A stretch of DNA of 64,000 nt from Rhizobium sp. BK650 (GTDB taxonomy: Bacteria; Pseudomonadota; Alphaproteobacteria; Rhizobiales; Rhizobiaceae). The position numbers were made by a program, and so were the translations under genes. The notes under the pieces are model-generated. The model was not told the origin of the DNA. It saw only the letters and a program-made list of their open reading frames with translations, and searched no databases. This document shows positions 43,227 through 52,423 of this stretch, in pieces (the first letter of the stretch is position 1; every line of letters starts with the position of its first letter). Location: assembly GCF_014195325.1 (NCBI RefSeq), contig NZ_JACIBK010000006.1, positions 248,001 to 312,000 on the forward strand, read 5' to 3'.

Positions 43227-44681
43227 ATGACAGCTTCCGGCGTCCGCGTCCGCATCGCTCCCTCGCCGACCGGCGAGCCGCATGTCGGCACTGCTTACAT
43301 CGCTCTCTTCAACTACCTCTTTGCCAAGAAGCACGGCGGCGAGTTCATCCTGCGCATCGAGGATACCGATGCGACGCGCTCGACCCCCGAATTTGAGACG
43401 AAGGTGCTGGATGCGCTGAAATGGTGCGGGCTGGAATGGAAGGAAGGACCCGATATCGGCGGCCCCTATGGCCCCTATCGCCAGTCTAACCGCAAGGACA
43501 TGTATCAGCCTTACGCCCAGGAACTGCTGGACAAGGGCCATGCCTTCCGCTGTTTCTGCACTCCTGAACGCCTGGAGCAGATGCGCGAGACCCAGCGCGC
43601 CGCCGGCAAGCAGCCGAAGTATGACGGTCTCTGCCTCACGCTCAAGGCCGAGGAAGTCACCTCGCGCATGGCCGCCGGCGAAACCACGGTCATCCGTATG
43701 AAGATCCCGACCGAAGGCTCATGCGATTTCACCGACGGCGTCTATGGCGACGTGTCGATCCCGTGGGATTCCGTCGACATGCAGGTGCTGATCAAGGCCG
43801 ACGGCATGCCGACCTATCACATGGCAAACGTCATCGACGACCATCTGATGAAGATTACCCATGTCGCCCGCGGCGAGGAGTGGCTGGCTTCCGTGCCGAA
43901 GCACATTCTGCTCTACCGCTATTTCGGCTGGGACCAGCCGGTGTTCATGCATCTGTCTCTGATGCGCAACGCCGACAAGTCCAAGCTGTCGAAGCGCAAG
44001 AACCCGACCTCGATCTCCTACTATTCCGCGCTGGGTTATATCCCCGAGGCGCTGATGAACTTCCTCGGCCTGTTCTTCATCCAGATCGCCGAAGGCGAAG
44101 AACTGCTGACGATGGAGGAACTCTCCGAAAAGTTCGATCCCGAAAACCTGTCCAAGGCCGGCGCGATCTTCGATATCCAGAAGCTCGACTGGCTGAACGG
44201 CCGCTGGATCCGCGAAAAGCTGTCGGTAGAGGAATTTCACGCCCGCGTGCTGTCCTGGGCAATGGAGAATGACCGCCTGCAGGCAGGCCTGCGCCTGTCG
44301 CAGACACGCATTTCCAAGCTCGGTGAACTGCCTGATCTCGCCGGCTTCCTGCTGAAGTCCGATCTTGGCCTGCAGCCGTCCGACTTCGCCAAGATCAAGT
44401 CGCCGCCGGAAGAGATCCTTGAGATCCTCAATAGCGTCCAGCCGGATCTCGAAAAGATTCTGGAATGGAACGTGGAGACGATCGAGGCCGAACTGCGCGC
44501 CGTCGCCGATCGCATGGGCAAGAAGCTGAAGGTCGTCGTCGCACCGCTTTTCGTTGCCGTTTCCGGCTCGTCGCGCTCGCTGCCGCTCTTCGATTCCATG
44601 GCGATCCTCGGCCGCTCGGTCGTCCGCCAGCGCCTGAAGCTCGCCTCGCAGGCAGTCGCCGCCCTCGTCGGCGCGAAGTAA
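43227..44681 (+). CDS. gltX: Glutamyl-tRNA synthetase
   Basis: Charges tRNA-Glu (and in many alphaproteobacteria tRNA-Gln for later amidation). The 484 residues have the class I HIGH motif as PSPTGEPHVG (residues 13-21) and the KMSKS loop as KLSKR (253-257), with LRIEDTDATRSTPEF in the active site and LIKADGMPTYHMANVIDDH. The anticodon-binding region follows. It is followed by lysS after 22 bases, an order also reported in Sinorhizobium meliloti. Confidence 0.97.
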   Translation: MTASGVRVRIAPSPTGEPHVGTAYIALFNYLFAKKHGGEFILRIEDTDATRSTPEFETKVLDALKWCGLEWKEGPDIGGPYGPYRQSNRKDMYQPYAQELLDKGHAFRCFCTPERLEQMRETQRAAGKQPKYDGLCLTLKAEEVTSRMAAGETTVIRMKIPTEGSCDFTDGVYGDVSIPWDSVDMQVLIKADGMPTYHMANVIDDHLMKITHVARGEEWLASVPKHILLYRYFGWDQPVFMHLSLMRNADKSKLSKRKNPTSISYYSALGYIPEALMNFLGLFFIQIAEGEELLTMEELSEKFDPENLSKAGAIFDIQKLDWLNGRWIREKLSVEEFHARVLSWAMENDRLQAGLRLSQTRISKLGELPDLAGFLLKSDLGLQPSDFAKIKSPPEEILEILNSVQPDLEKILEWNVETIEAELRAVADRMGKKLKVVVAPLFVAVSGSSRSLPLFDSMAILGRSVVRQRLKLASQAVAALVGAK

Positions 44682-44703
44682 GAACAGTCCGAGGATTTCG
44701 ACA

Positions 44704-46200
44704 ATGGCTGACAACAAAACCGAAAACACCCTCTCTTCCGACGCAACGGAGGTTCGCGCCCAGAAGCTGAAGCTGCTGCGCGAGCAGATCGGCGACGTTT
44801 ATCCGGCGCATTTCCACCGGACGATGACCAATGCAGAATTGGCTGCGAAATACGAAGGCCTGGAACCCGACGTCGAGACACAGGATGTCGTCACCGTCGC
44901 CGGCCGCGTTTACTCGTCGCGCAACTCCGGCATGTTCATGGACATCCGTGACGCTGGCGGCAAGATCCAGATTTTCAGTCACAAGGACACCACCCCGCAA
45001 GAAGCGCGTGCGCTTCTGCCGATGATCGATATCGGCGACATTATCGGCGTGACCGGCATCGTGCGCCGCACCAAGCGCGGCGAACTGACGATCAACGCCC
45101 AGAAGATCGAGATGCTGACCAAGTCGCTGTTGCCGATGCCTGAAAAGTGGCACGGCCTCTCCGACATCGAGCTGCGCTACCGCAAGCGCCACCTCGATAT
45201 CATGACCAACGAGGAATCAAAGCTGCGTTTCCAGCAGCGTTCGAAGATTGTTTCCGGCATCCGCCGTTTCATGGAAAACGACGGTTTCATGGAAGTCGAA
45301 ACGCCGATGCTGCATTCGGTCTATGGCGGCGCCACCGCCGAGCCGTTCAAGACGCATCACAACACGCTGAAGCTCGACATGTACCTGCGCATCGCGCCGG
45401 AACTGTTCCTGAAGCGCACGTTGGTCTCGGGCCTCACCGACAAGGTCTTCGAGATCAACCGCAACTTCCGCAATGAAGGCGTCTCCACCCGGCACAATCC
45501 GGAATTCACCATGATGGAGTGCTATTGGGCCTACGCCGATTATGAGGACATCATGGACCTCGTCGAGCGGCTGTTCGAGACCTTGGCGCTCTCCATCCAC
45601 GGCACGACGGAATTCCCCTTCGGCGACAAGACCATATCGTTCAAAGGTCCGTTCAAGCGCGTACCGATGCCTGACGCCGTCAAGGAAGTCACCGGCATCG
45701 ACTTTCTGGCGATGAAGACGGACGAGGAAGCCCGCGCCGCCGCCAAGGCTGCCGGCTTCGAAGTCGAGAAGGACTGGACCTGGGGCGAATGCCTGGCCTT
45801 CATCTTCGAGGAAAGGGTCGAGCAGACGCTGATCCAGCCCTCCCACGTCACGCATTTCCCGAAGGACATTTCGCCCTTTGCCAAGGAGGTGCCGGGCGAA
45901 CCGCGCCTCGTCGAGCGTTTCGAGACCTATTGCAACGCCTGGGAACTCGGTAACGCCTTCTCCGAGCTCAACGATCCGGAAGAGCAGCGCCGTCGCATGG
46001 TGGAGCAACTCGAGCAGGCGCATGCACGTGGTGAAAAGGAAAAGCAGCTCGACGAGGAGTTCCTCGATGCGATCGACCAGGGTATGCCGCCTGCCGGCGG
46101 TCTCGGCATCGGCGTCGACCGCCTGATCATGCTGCTCACCAACGCGCCGTCGATCCGTGACGTCATCCTCTTCCCCGCCCGCCGCAGCAAAGCGGACTGA
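44704..46200 (+). CDS. lysS: Lysyl-tRNA synthetase, class II
   Basis: Charges tRNA-Lys. The 498 residues have an N-terminal OB-fold (VTVAGRVYSSRNSGMFMDIRD) and the class II core: motif 1 around RRFMENDGFMEVETPML, motif 2 FEINRNFRNEGVSTRHNPEFTMME, and motif 3 GLGIGVDRLIMLLTNAPSIRDVILFP. CCGAGGA precedes ATG 44704. Cotranscribed with gltX and closed by a strong terminator. Confidence 0.97.
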   Translation: MADNKTENTLSSDATEVRAQKLKLLREQIGDVYPAHFHRTMTNAELAAKYEGLEPDVETQDVVTVAGRVYSSRNSGMFMDIRDAGGKIQIFSHKDTTPQEARALLPMIDIGDIIGVTGIVRRTKRGELTINAQKIEMLTKSLLPMPEKWHGLSDIELRYRKRHLDIMTNEESKLRFQQRSKIVSGIRRFMENDGFMEVETPMLHSVYGGATAEPFKTHHNTLKLDMYLRIAPELFLKRTLVSGLTDKVFEINRNFRNEGVSTRHNPEFTMMECYWAYADYEDIMDLVERLFETLALSIHGTTEFPFGDKTISFKGPFKRVPMPDAVKEVTGIDFLAMKTDEEARAAAKAAGFEVEKDWTWGECLAFIFEERVEQTLIQPSHVTHFPKDISPFAKEVPGEPRLVERFETYCNAWELGNAFSELNDPEEQRRRMVEQLEQAHARGEKEKQLDEEFLDAIDQGMPPAGGLGIGVDRLIMLLTNAPSIRDVILFPARRSKAD

Positions 46201-46223
46201 GAAACGAGCTGTCCGAACAAAGA

Positions 46224-46257
46224 AACGGGGCGCCTGAAAGGACGCTCCGTTTTTTTG
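46224..46257 (+). terminator. Terminator of the gltX-lysS operon
   Basis: AACGGGGCG (46224-46232) pairs with CGCTCCGTT (46243-46251), one G-U pair, running into seven more T residues. It is 23 bases after the lysS stop. Confidence 0.88.
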
Positions 46258-46306
46258 AGGTCTTCTCTCAGATTATGTAGCCGCCGGCGGCCTGATTGTT
46301 TCGAGC

Positions 46307-47041
46307 CTAGTGTCCGCTCTTGGCAGGCGCTTCCTCTGCGGGTGCAGCTTCTGCGGGTGCGACTTCTGCGGGAGTGGCAGCATCCTTGGCAGCTTGTTCT
46401 TCAGCAGATAGTTCCTCAGGCTCCTTGGCCTTCGGCGCGGTGGCCTTACCCTCCCCCTTGGTGGAAGCAACCGCGACCGGATCGATGCAATCGGCGGGAT
46501 TCTTGAGGCTGGCGTTCAGCGCCGCAATCTGATCATCCGGCAGATCGACGCGCTCGCCATAGAAGAGGCCCCGCTCGCTGGCCTTGCCGTCGTAGTAGCG
46601 GGCCGTATAGGACTTGTCATCCAAGCCTTCGACCATTTTATCGGGATGCGCGATATAAACCACGTCGGCACCGATCGCCCGACCGCGAATATCCGAACGC
46701 AGGGACGGACCGTTTTCATCGAGCACTACGACCTGTACGAGGTCGGGTTTTTGAGCCGCATATACGGCCTGTGCGACACGCAGCGCCGTCTTGACGCGAG
46801 TCATTCCGTCGACGGGTTCGGTCTTGATATATTTGCGGACCCAGACGTGGTCCTGCTTCTTGATCGTCACGAGATTGACGTCGGTGCAGGCAACGCCATC
46901 GGCAGATTCCCCGTCGCCCAGCAGCCTGTTTTTACCGACATAAACCGCTGCGCCGCCGGAAACGCCCGCCAACAGGGCGCTGCCACCGATGATCAAAGCC
47001 AATTTCCGGGAAGGCCGGAATATGCGCAGTAAGGCCTTCAC
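46307..47041 (-). CDS. Membrane-anchored hypothetical protein with Ala/Pro/Glu-rich tail
   Basis: A 244-residue protein with one N-terminal membrane helix (LALIIGGSALLAGVSGGAAVYVG split around residues 14-36), a periplasmic domain (VWVRKYIKTEPVDGMTRVK, VVVLDENGPSLRSDIRGRAIGADVVYIAHPD, YYDGKASERGLFYGERVDLPDDQIAAL) and a low-complexity Ala/Pro/Glu tail of about 60 residues. GTG 47041 is the start, with GGAG 8 bases upstream. This domain pattern occurs in rhizobial conserved hypotheticals; I do not recognise a named family. Single gene, divergent from the LysR gene. Confidence 0.75.
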   Translation of the reverse strand: MKALLRIFRPSRKLALIIGGSALLAGVSGGAAVYVGKNRLLGDGESADGVACTDVNLVTIKKQDHVWVRKYIKTEPVDGMTRVKTALRVAQAVYAAQKPDLVQVVVLDENGPSLRSDIRGRAIGADVVYIAHPDKMVEGLDDKSYTARYYDGKASERGLFYGERVDLPDDQIAALNASLKNPADCIDPVAVASTKGEGKATAPKAKEPEELSAEEQAAKDAATPAEVAPAEAAPAEEAPAKSGH

Positions 47042-47137
47042 GCCAACTGCTCCGCCATCTACAAACTCCAACGCAATACAAGTGACTGTGAAACTAAGGG
47101 AAATGACGTTTCGGAATCTTTAAGTGGCCTCTCCGAC

Positions 47138-47156
47138 TTTGTCCCGAACTGACAAA
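47138..47156. promoter_or_regulatory. LysR-type box before the LysR gene
   Basis: TTTGTC (47138-47143) and GACAAA (47151-47156) are perfect inverted arms 7 bases apart, containing a T-N11-A pattern. It lies 66 bases upstream of the LysR start and also faces the divergent hypothetical gene; autoregulation is likely. Confidence 0.5.
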
Positions 47157-47221
47157 ATACCAAAAAAGGTCCAGCCGCCGAGGCGCTTGCCAGATCGCTG
47201 AAACGCATGCTCTAAAATGCC

Positions 47222-48130
47222 ATGGCCTTCACGCTTCGCCAGATCCAATATTTCGTCGCAGTTGCCGAACAGGGCTCGGTCACGCGCGCTGCGCAGAACC
47301 TGTCGATCTCGCAATCCTCGATCACCGAGGCGCTGAAAGAACTGGAAAGCGACCTCGGAGTCGCGCTCTTCGAGCGCCACCCGAGAGGACTCTCTATCAC
47401 CCATAACGGTCACCAGTTCCTCCGTCATGCCACGAAAATCCTGGCAACCGTCTCGGACGCGCGCACCAGTTTTTCAGGTCAGCAGGATGCCCGTGGCGGC
47501 ACGCTGAATATCGGTGTCACGTCGCTCGTTGCGGGTTATGTCCTGTCAGATCTGCTGGCCCGCTATCGTCGCGCCTGCCCCGGCGTCGAGGTCAGCGCCA
47601 TCGAGGATAATGGTGGCTATCTCGAACATCTGCTCGTCGGCGGCGAACTGGATGTCGCCGTCATGGTGATTTCAAATCTGCGTGACCGCATGGCCCTGCA
47701 GGCCGAAATCCTGGAAACCTCACCCTATCGCCTCTGGCTGCCGATGGGGCACCCGCTCGTTTCTGCCGATATCATTTCCGTTGCCGATATCGCCCGCGAA
47801 CCGCTCATCATGCTGACGGTGGACGAGATCGAGGAGAATACTGGCAAACTGCTGACCGCGCTCGGCGCCCGCCCGCACGTCGCCTTCCGCACCCGTTCGG
47901 TGGAGGCCGTGCGCAGCCTGGTCGCGACAGGCGCCGGCGTGGCGCTGCTTCCCGACCTCGTCTATCGCCCATGGTCGCTGGAAGGCGACCGCATCGAGAG
48001 CCGCGATGTCTCCGGCTCCCTGCCCGTCGTGCAGGTCGGCATGGTCTGGCGCAAGGGCTCCAGCCTGCCGCAGGCAGCACGCGATTTCGTGGCTATCGCC
48101 GAGAATATGCGATCGGGTAGATCGCGCTAG
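47222..48130 (+). CDS. LysR-family regulator next to the polyamine-type operon
   Basis: A 302-residue LysR regulator: FTLRQIQYFVAVAEQGSVTRAAQNLSISQSSITEALKELESDLG spans the winged helix (residues 3-46), then the effector domain (GTLNIGVTSLVAGYVLSDLL, GELDVAVMVIS, LWLPMGHPL, VATGAGVALLPDLVYRPW). It has the pattern of CbbR/OxyR-like members. It lies just upstream of, and in line with, the transporter-aldehyde dehydrogenase operon and is its best regulatory candidate. Confidence 0.93.
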   Translation: MAFTLRQIQYFVAVAEQGSVTRAAQNLSISQSSITEALKELESDLGVALFERHPRGLSITHNGHQFLRHATKILATVSDARTSFSGQQDARGGTLNIGVTSLVAGYVLSDLLARYRRACPGVEVSAIEDNGGYLEHLLVGGELDVAVMVISNLRDRMALQAEILETSPYRLWLPMGHPLVSADIISVADIAREPLIMLTVDEIEENTGKLLTALGARPHVAFRTRSVEAVRSLVATGAGVALLPDLVYRPWSLEGDRIESRDVSGSLPVVQVGMVWRKGSSLPQAARDFVAIAENMRSGRSR

Positions 48131-48131
48131 G

Positions 48132-48148
48132 TATCGGAAATTCCGATA
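48132..48148. promoter_or_regulatory. Perfect palindrome before the polyamine-type operon
   Basis: TATCGGAA and TTCCGATA are exact inverted arms around a single A, directly after the LysR stop and 103 bases before the binding-protein ATG. A likely operator for the operon's regulator. Confidence 0.6.
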
Positions 48149-48250
48149 TCGACGTTCTGATAAATGAATTTGCGAAACCGACCTTTCCGCGTCACCTTTT
48201 CTTCCGGGAACAAAATGCCGCAAAAGCGGCACCGAACCGGGAGACAAACG

Positions 48251-49411
48251 ATGAAGCCTCTTCTGAAATCGTGCACTGCTGCGCTCGCGAGTCTGAGCTT
48301 TGCGACACAGGTTGTCGCTGCCGAACCGCTGAAAGAATTGGGCAAGGGTGAAGGCGCTGTCAGCATCGTCGCTTGGGCCGGCTATATTGAGCGTGGCGAA
48401 ACCGACAAGAGTTACGACTGGGTCACCGATTTCGAAAAGGAAACAGGCTGCAAGGTTTCTGTAAAGACCGCCGCCACCTCGGATGAAATGGTGGCTTTGA
48501 TGAACGAAGGCGGCTTCGATCTCGTTACCGCCTCGGGCGACGCTTCCCTGCGCCTCGTCGCCGGCAAGCGCGTGCAGCCGATCAACACTGACCTCATCCC
48601 GAGCTTCAAGACCATCGACGAGCGTCTGCAGAACGCCCCCTGGCACACCGTAAAGGGTGTCCACTATGGCGTGCCCTATCTCTGGGGGCCGAACGTTCTG
48701 ATGTATAATACCGATACTTTCAAAGATAAAGCACCGACGAGCTGGAATATCGTCTTCGAAGAACAGGACCTGCCCGATGGTAAGTCCAACAAGGGTCGTG
48801 TTCAGGCCTATGACGGTCCGATTTATATTGCAGATGCGGCCCTGTATCTGATGGCGCACAAGCCCGATCTCGGCATCAAAGACCCATACGAACTCAACGA
48901 AGACCAGTATAAGGCGGCACTCGATCTGCTGCGCGGCCAGCGCAAGATTGTCTCGCGCTACTGGCACGATGCGATGATTCAGGTCGATGACTTCAAAAAC
49001 GAAGGTGTCGTGGCCTCCGGCTCCTGGCCTTTCCAGGTCAACCTGCTGCAGGCAGACAAGCAGAAGATTGCCTCGACCTTCCCGGAGGAGGGCGTGACCG
49101 GCTGGGCCGACACGACCATGTTGCATGCCGACAGCGAGCATCCGAACTGCGCCTATATGTGGATGGAGCATTCCCTGAAGGCAAAGGTCCAGGGTGATGC
49201 CGCCGCGTGGTTCGGCGCCGTACCCTCGGTTCCGGCCGCCTGCAAGGGCAACGAACTCCTGACCGACGCCGGCTGCAACACCAACGGCTATGATCACTTC
49301 GACAAGATCAAGTTCTGGAAGACGCCCATCGCCAAATGCACAAGCGAGAGCGAATGCGTGCCCTATCATCGCTGGGTATCTGACTATATCGGCGTGATCG
49401 GCGGGCGGTAG
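48251..49411 (+). CDS. Polyamine-type ABC transporter substrate-binding protein (YdcS-like)
   Basis: A 386-residue periplasmic binding protein of the spermidine/putrescine (PotD/YdcS) class with a signal peptide (about residues 1-23, ending VVAAEP). Signatures: LSIVAWAGYIERGE-type opening (SIVAWAGYIERG), FEKETGCKVSVKTAATSDEMVAL, GVPYLWGPNVLMYNTD and VVASGSWPFQVNLLQ. GGGAGA precedes ATG 48251. First of five genes laid out as binding protein, ATPase, two permeases and aldehyde dehydrogenase, the same order as ydcSTUV-patD of E. coli. Confidence 0.93.
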   Translation: MKPLLKSCTAALASLSFATQVVAAEPLKELGKGEGAVSIVAWAGYIERGETDKSYDWVTDFEKETGCKVSVKTAATSDEMVALMNEGGFDLVTASGDASLRLVAGKRVQPINTDLIPSFKTIDERLQNAPWHTVKGVHYGVPYLWGPNVLMYNTDTFKDKAPTSWNIVFEEQDLPDGKSNKGRVQAYDGPIYIADAALYLMAHKPDLGIKDPYELNEDQYKAALDLLRGQRKIVSRYWHDAMIQVDDFKNEGVVASGSWPFQVNLLQADKQKIASTFPEEGVTGWADTTMLHADSEHPNCAYMWMEHSLKAKVQGDAAAWFGAVPSVPAACKGNELLTDAGCNTNGYDHFDKIKFWKTPIAKCTSESECVPYHRWVSDYIGVIGGR

Positions 49412-49524
49412 CGCCGGGCCGATGCCGTAAGTGCCTTTCCCAACTCCTCGCAAACTGGAGGGGCCGGAGGGCACCGCCGCATTCCTGCTGAAACGCCGAA
49501 AGGTTTGAGTGGGCGCCGCAGGTT

Positions 49525-49553
49525 AAGCCCCTCCCCCATGTGGGGAGGGGTTT
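49525..49553. repeat. Perfect intergenic hairpin between binding-protein and ATPase genes
   Basis: CCCCTCCCC (49528-49536) and GGGGAGGGG (49542-49550) form a 9-bp perfect stem followed by TTT. The gap of 203 bases resembles rhizobial intergenic palindromes. As RNA it may stabilise the binding-protein mRNA or reduce readthrough into the membrane genes. Confidence 0.6.
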
Positions 49554-49614
49554 GGGGCGGGGTCTTTCGAACTAAGACCAACGCCCCCTCGAATGATACA
49601 GATCCGGAGCCCCC

Positions 49615-50601
49615 ATGACGTCTGCCGTTCGTTTCCAGAAGGTCTCTCGCCATTTTGGCGCCGTCCGCGCCGTCGACGGCGTCGACCTCGAGATCGCGCC
49701 CGGCGAATTCTTTGCCATGCTCGGCCCGTCCGGTTCCGGCAAGACAACCTGCCTGAGGCTGATCGCAGGCTTCGAACAGCCGACATCGGGGCATATCGAA
49801 ATCTTCGGCGAAACCGCCGAGAATGTTCCGCCCTATCGCCGCAACGTCAACACTGTCTTTCAAGATTACGCGCTCTTCCCGCATCTCGATATACTCGGCA
49901 ACGTCGCCTACGGGCTGATGGTCAAGGGCGTCGGCAAGGCGGAGCGCGTCAAAGAGGCTGAAAAGGCGCTGGAGCTGGTGAAGCTGCCCGGCTATGGCAG
50001 CCGCCGCCCTGGGCAGCTCTCTGGCGGCCAACGGCAGCGCGTGGCGCTTGCCCGCGCGCTCGTCAACAAGCCCAGGGTACTTCTGCTCGACGAGCCCCTC
50101 GGCGCTCTGGATCTGAAGCTGCGCGAACAGATGCAGGAAGAACTGAAAAGCCTCCAGCGCGCGCTCGGTATTACCTTCATCTTCGTCACTCACGACCAGA
50201 GCGAGGCGCTCTCGATGGCCGACCGAGTTGCGGTCTTCAACAATGGCGGCATCGTCCAGCAAGGGACGCCGCAGGACATTTACCGTCGCCCGAGGACACG
50301 TTTCGTCGCTGATTTCGTCGGCTCGTCGAATGTCATTTCCCCCGATGTCATGACGGCCCTGGGCGGCGAGAAGCGCTGGGCGAGCCTAAGGCCGGAAGCA
50401 ATCCGTCTTGTAGCCGACGGCATAGAAGCCAGGGTCGAAAATGCCAGCTTCCTGGGTGCCTCAACCCGCCTTACCGTCAGCATCGAAGGATTGCGCTTGC
50501 ATGTCATGTTGCCGGCCGGCAGCGACATACCCGATATCGGCACTGCCATCCGCCTCGCCTGGCAGCAAGGCGACGTGCACTACATGGATTATGCAGCATG
50601 A
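49615..50601 (+). CDS. Polyamine-type ABC transporter ATP-binding protein (PotA/YdcT-like)
   Basis: A 328-residue ATPase: Walker A GPSGSGKTT (about residue 40), Q-loop FQDYALFPH, signature LSGGQRQRVALARAL, Walker B VLLLDEPLGALD and switch FVTHDQSEAL. A C-terminal TOBE domain (WASLRPEAIRLVADG, FLGASTRLTV) is present but somewhat short compared with E. coli PotA. It overlaps the first permease gene by four bases (ATGA). Confidence 0.94.
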   Translation: MTSAVRFQKVSRHFGAVRAVDGVDLEIAPGEFFAMLGPSGSGKTTCLRLIAGFEQPTSGHIEIFGETAENVPPYRRNVNTVFQDYALFPHLDILGNVAYGLMVKGVGKAERVKEAEKALELVKLPGYGSRRPGQLSGGQRQRVALARALVNKPRVLLLDEPLGALDLKLREQMQEELKSLQRALGITFIFVTHDQSEALSMADRVAVFNNGGIVQQGTPQDIYRRPRTRFVADFVGSSNVISPDVMTALGGEKRWASLRPEAIRLVADGIEARVENASFLGASTRLTVSIEGLRLHVMLPAGSDIPDIGTAIRLAWQQGDVHYMDYAA

Positions 50602-51560
50602 CGGCACTGGCGATCATCAAGCCGGAAACCTCGATCCTGCCTCGGCGCGGCGGCGTCTTCGGTCGTCTCTCGGACAATTTCTGGCGCCACCCGAAACTGC
50701 TTCTGTTCCTGATGCTGACGCCGCCGCTGCTCTGGCTCGGCATCATCTATATCGGCTCGCTGATCGCGCTGCTGCTGCAAAGCTTCTTCTCGATCGACGA
50801 TTTCTCGGGGATGGTGAACTACGAATTCACCCTCGACACCTATGCACAGCTCTTTAATCCCAGCAATTTCGACATCATCATCAGAACAATCCTGATGGCG
50901 GCGCTGGTGACGGTCGCCTCTGCCCTTGTCGCCTTCCCCATCGCCTATTATGCGGCGCGCTACGCGCAGGGAAAATGGAAAGCCCTGTTCTATCTCGGCG
51001 TCATGCTGCCGCTCTGGTCGAGCTATCTCGTGAAGATCTATGCCTGGAAGCTGATCCTCGCAAAGGAAGGCATCCTCACCTGGCTCTTCGACAAGCTCTA
51101 TCTCTCCTGGCTGCTCGACGGTATCCTTGCCCTGCCGGTCGTCGGCGGCAATTCGCTTTCCGTCAGCTATCTCGGCACCTTCATCGTCTTCGTCTATATC
51201 TGGCTGCCTTACATGATCCTGCCGACGCAGGCAGCCCTCGAACGCGTGCCCGGCAACCTGATCGAGGCATCTGCCGATCTCGGTGCGACGCCGCGTCAAA
51301 CGTTCCGAACCGTGCTTTTCCCGCTGGCGCTGCCCGGCATCGTCGCCGGCTCGATCTTCACCTTCTCGCTCACGCTCGGCGATTACATCATCCCGCAGAT
51401 CATCGGTTCGTCCCGCCTCTTCATCGGTCAGGCGGTCTATACGCAGCAGGGAACGGCCGGCAATGTACCCCTCGCCGCTGCCTTCTCGGTCGTGCCGATT
51501 GCCATCATGGCGGTCTATCTGTGCCTCGCCAAACGCATGGGGGCCTTTGATGCGCTCTGA
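50598..51560 (+). CDS. Polyamine-type ABC transporter permease 1 (PotB/YdcU-like)
   Basis: A 320-residue inner-membrane permease with about six helices. The EAA loop is [27 protein letters not shown], which contacts the ATPase. Other family segments: [34 protein letters not shown] and [16 protein letters not shown]. It overlaps both neighbours (ATGA with the ATPase, 11 bases with permease 2), so the module is translationally coupled. Confidence 0.94.
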   Translation: MTALAIIKPETSILPRRGGVFGRLSDNFWRHPKLLLFLMLTPPLLWLGIIYIGSLIALLLQSFFSIDDFSGMVNYEFTLDTYAQLFNPSNFDIIIRTILMAALVTVASALVAFPIAYYAARYAQGKWKALFYLGVMLPLWSSYLVKIYAWKLILAKEGILTWLFDKLYLSWLLDGILALPVVGGNSLSVSYLGTFIVFVYIWLPYMILPTQAALERVPGNLIEASADLGATPRQTFRTVLFPLALPGIVAGSIFTFSLTLGDYIIPQIIGSSRLFIGQAVYTQQGTAGNVPLAAAFSVVPIAIMAVYLCLAKRMGAFDAL

Positions 51561-52365
51561 TCGCGGACAGAAATCCCCCCCCATCCTGAAACTTGCCGCT
51601 GCCGGCGGTCTGCTCTTCCTGCATCTGCCGATCCTGCTGATCTTCGTCTATGCCTTCACGACGGAAGAGAAGAGCTATCAATGGCCACCGCCGGGCCTGA
51701 CGCTGCAATGGTTCGGCATCGCCTGGAACCGTCCCGATGTCTGGTCGGCTCTCGGCCTCTCCCTGCAGATTGCCTGCATCGCAACCGTGATCGCGCTGAT
51801 CCTCGGTACGCTCTGCGCCGCCGCCGTCAGCCAGACGAAATTCTTCGGCCGAGAGGCGGTCTCGCTGCTCGTCATTCTGCCGATTGCGCTTCCCGGCATC
51901 ATAACCGGCATTGCGCTTCGCTCCGCCTTTAGCCTCTTCGATATCCCTTTCTCGGTGTGGACGATCGTGCTCGGTCACGCCACCTTCTCCGTCGTTGTCG
52001 TCTACAACAACGCCGTCGCCCGTTTCCGGCGCACGTCAGGCTCCCTGATCGAAGCGTCGATGGATCTCGGCGCCGACGGCTTCCAGACCTTTCGCCATGT
52101 GATCCTTCCGAATATCGGCACCGCGCTTCTCGCCGGCGGCATGCTCGCCTTCGCCCTATCCTTCGACGAGGTCATCGTCACTACCTTCACCGGCGGCCAG
52201 CAATCCACGCTGCCGATCTGGATGCTCGAAGAGCTGATCCGCCCGCGCCAGCGCCCGGTCACCAACGTCGTCGCGATGGCCGTCGTGCTCGTCACCTTCC
52301 TGCCGATCCTGGCAGCCTACTACCTCACACGCGACGGCGACCAGATCGCCGGCGCAGGCAAATAA
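51550..52365 (+). CDS. Polyamine-type ABC transporter permease 2 (PotC/YdcV-like)
   Basis: A 271-residue permease with about six membrane helices and the EAA loop [25 protein letters not shown]. PotC-type segments: [39 protein letters not shown] and [29 protein letters not shown] 51550 lies within the end of permease 1. The next gene starts 58 bases after its stop. Confidence 0.94.
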   Translation: MRSDRGQKSPPILKLAAAGGLLFLHLPILLIFVYAFTTEEKSYQWPPPGLTLQWFGIAWNRPDVWSALGLSLQIACIATVIALILGTLCAAAVSQTKFFGREAVSLLVILPIALPGIITGIALRSAFSLFDIPFSVWTIVLGHATFSVVVVYNNAVARFRRTSGSLIEASMDLGADGFQTFRHVILPNIGTALLAGGMLAFALSFDEVIVTTFTGGQQSTLPIWMLEELIRPRQRPVTNVVAMAVVLVTFLPILAAYYLTRDGDQIAGAGK

Positions 52366-52423
52366 TCCGGAGCGGGATGCGGACCCCGCCGCCCCACTCG
52401 ACCAACCACAAGGGAGAATGCCC

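Noticed and set aside
47720..49474. 584-codon minus-strand open frame
   Set aside because: Antisense to the LysR and binding-protein genes, both with strong family motifs and ribosome sites.
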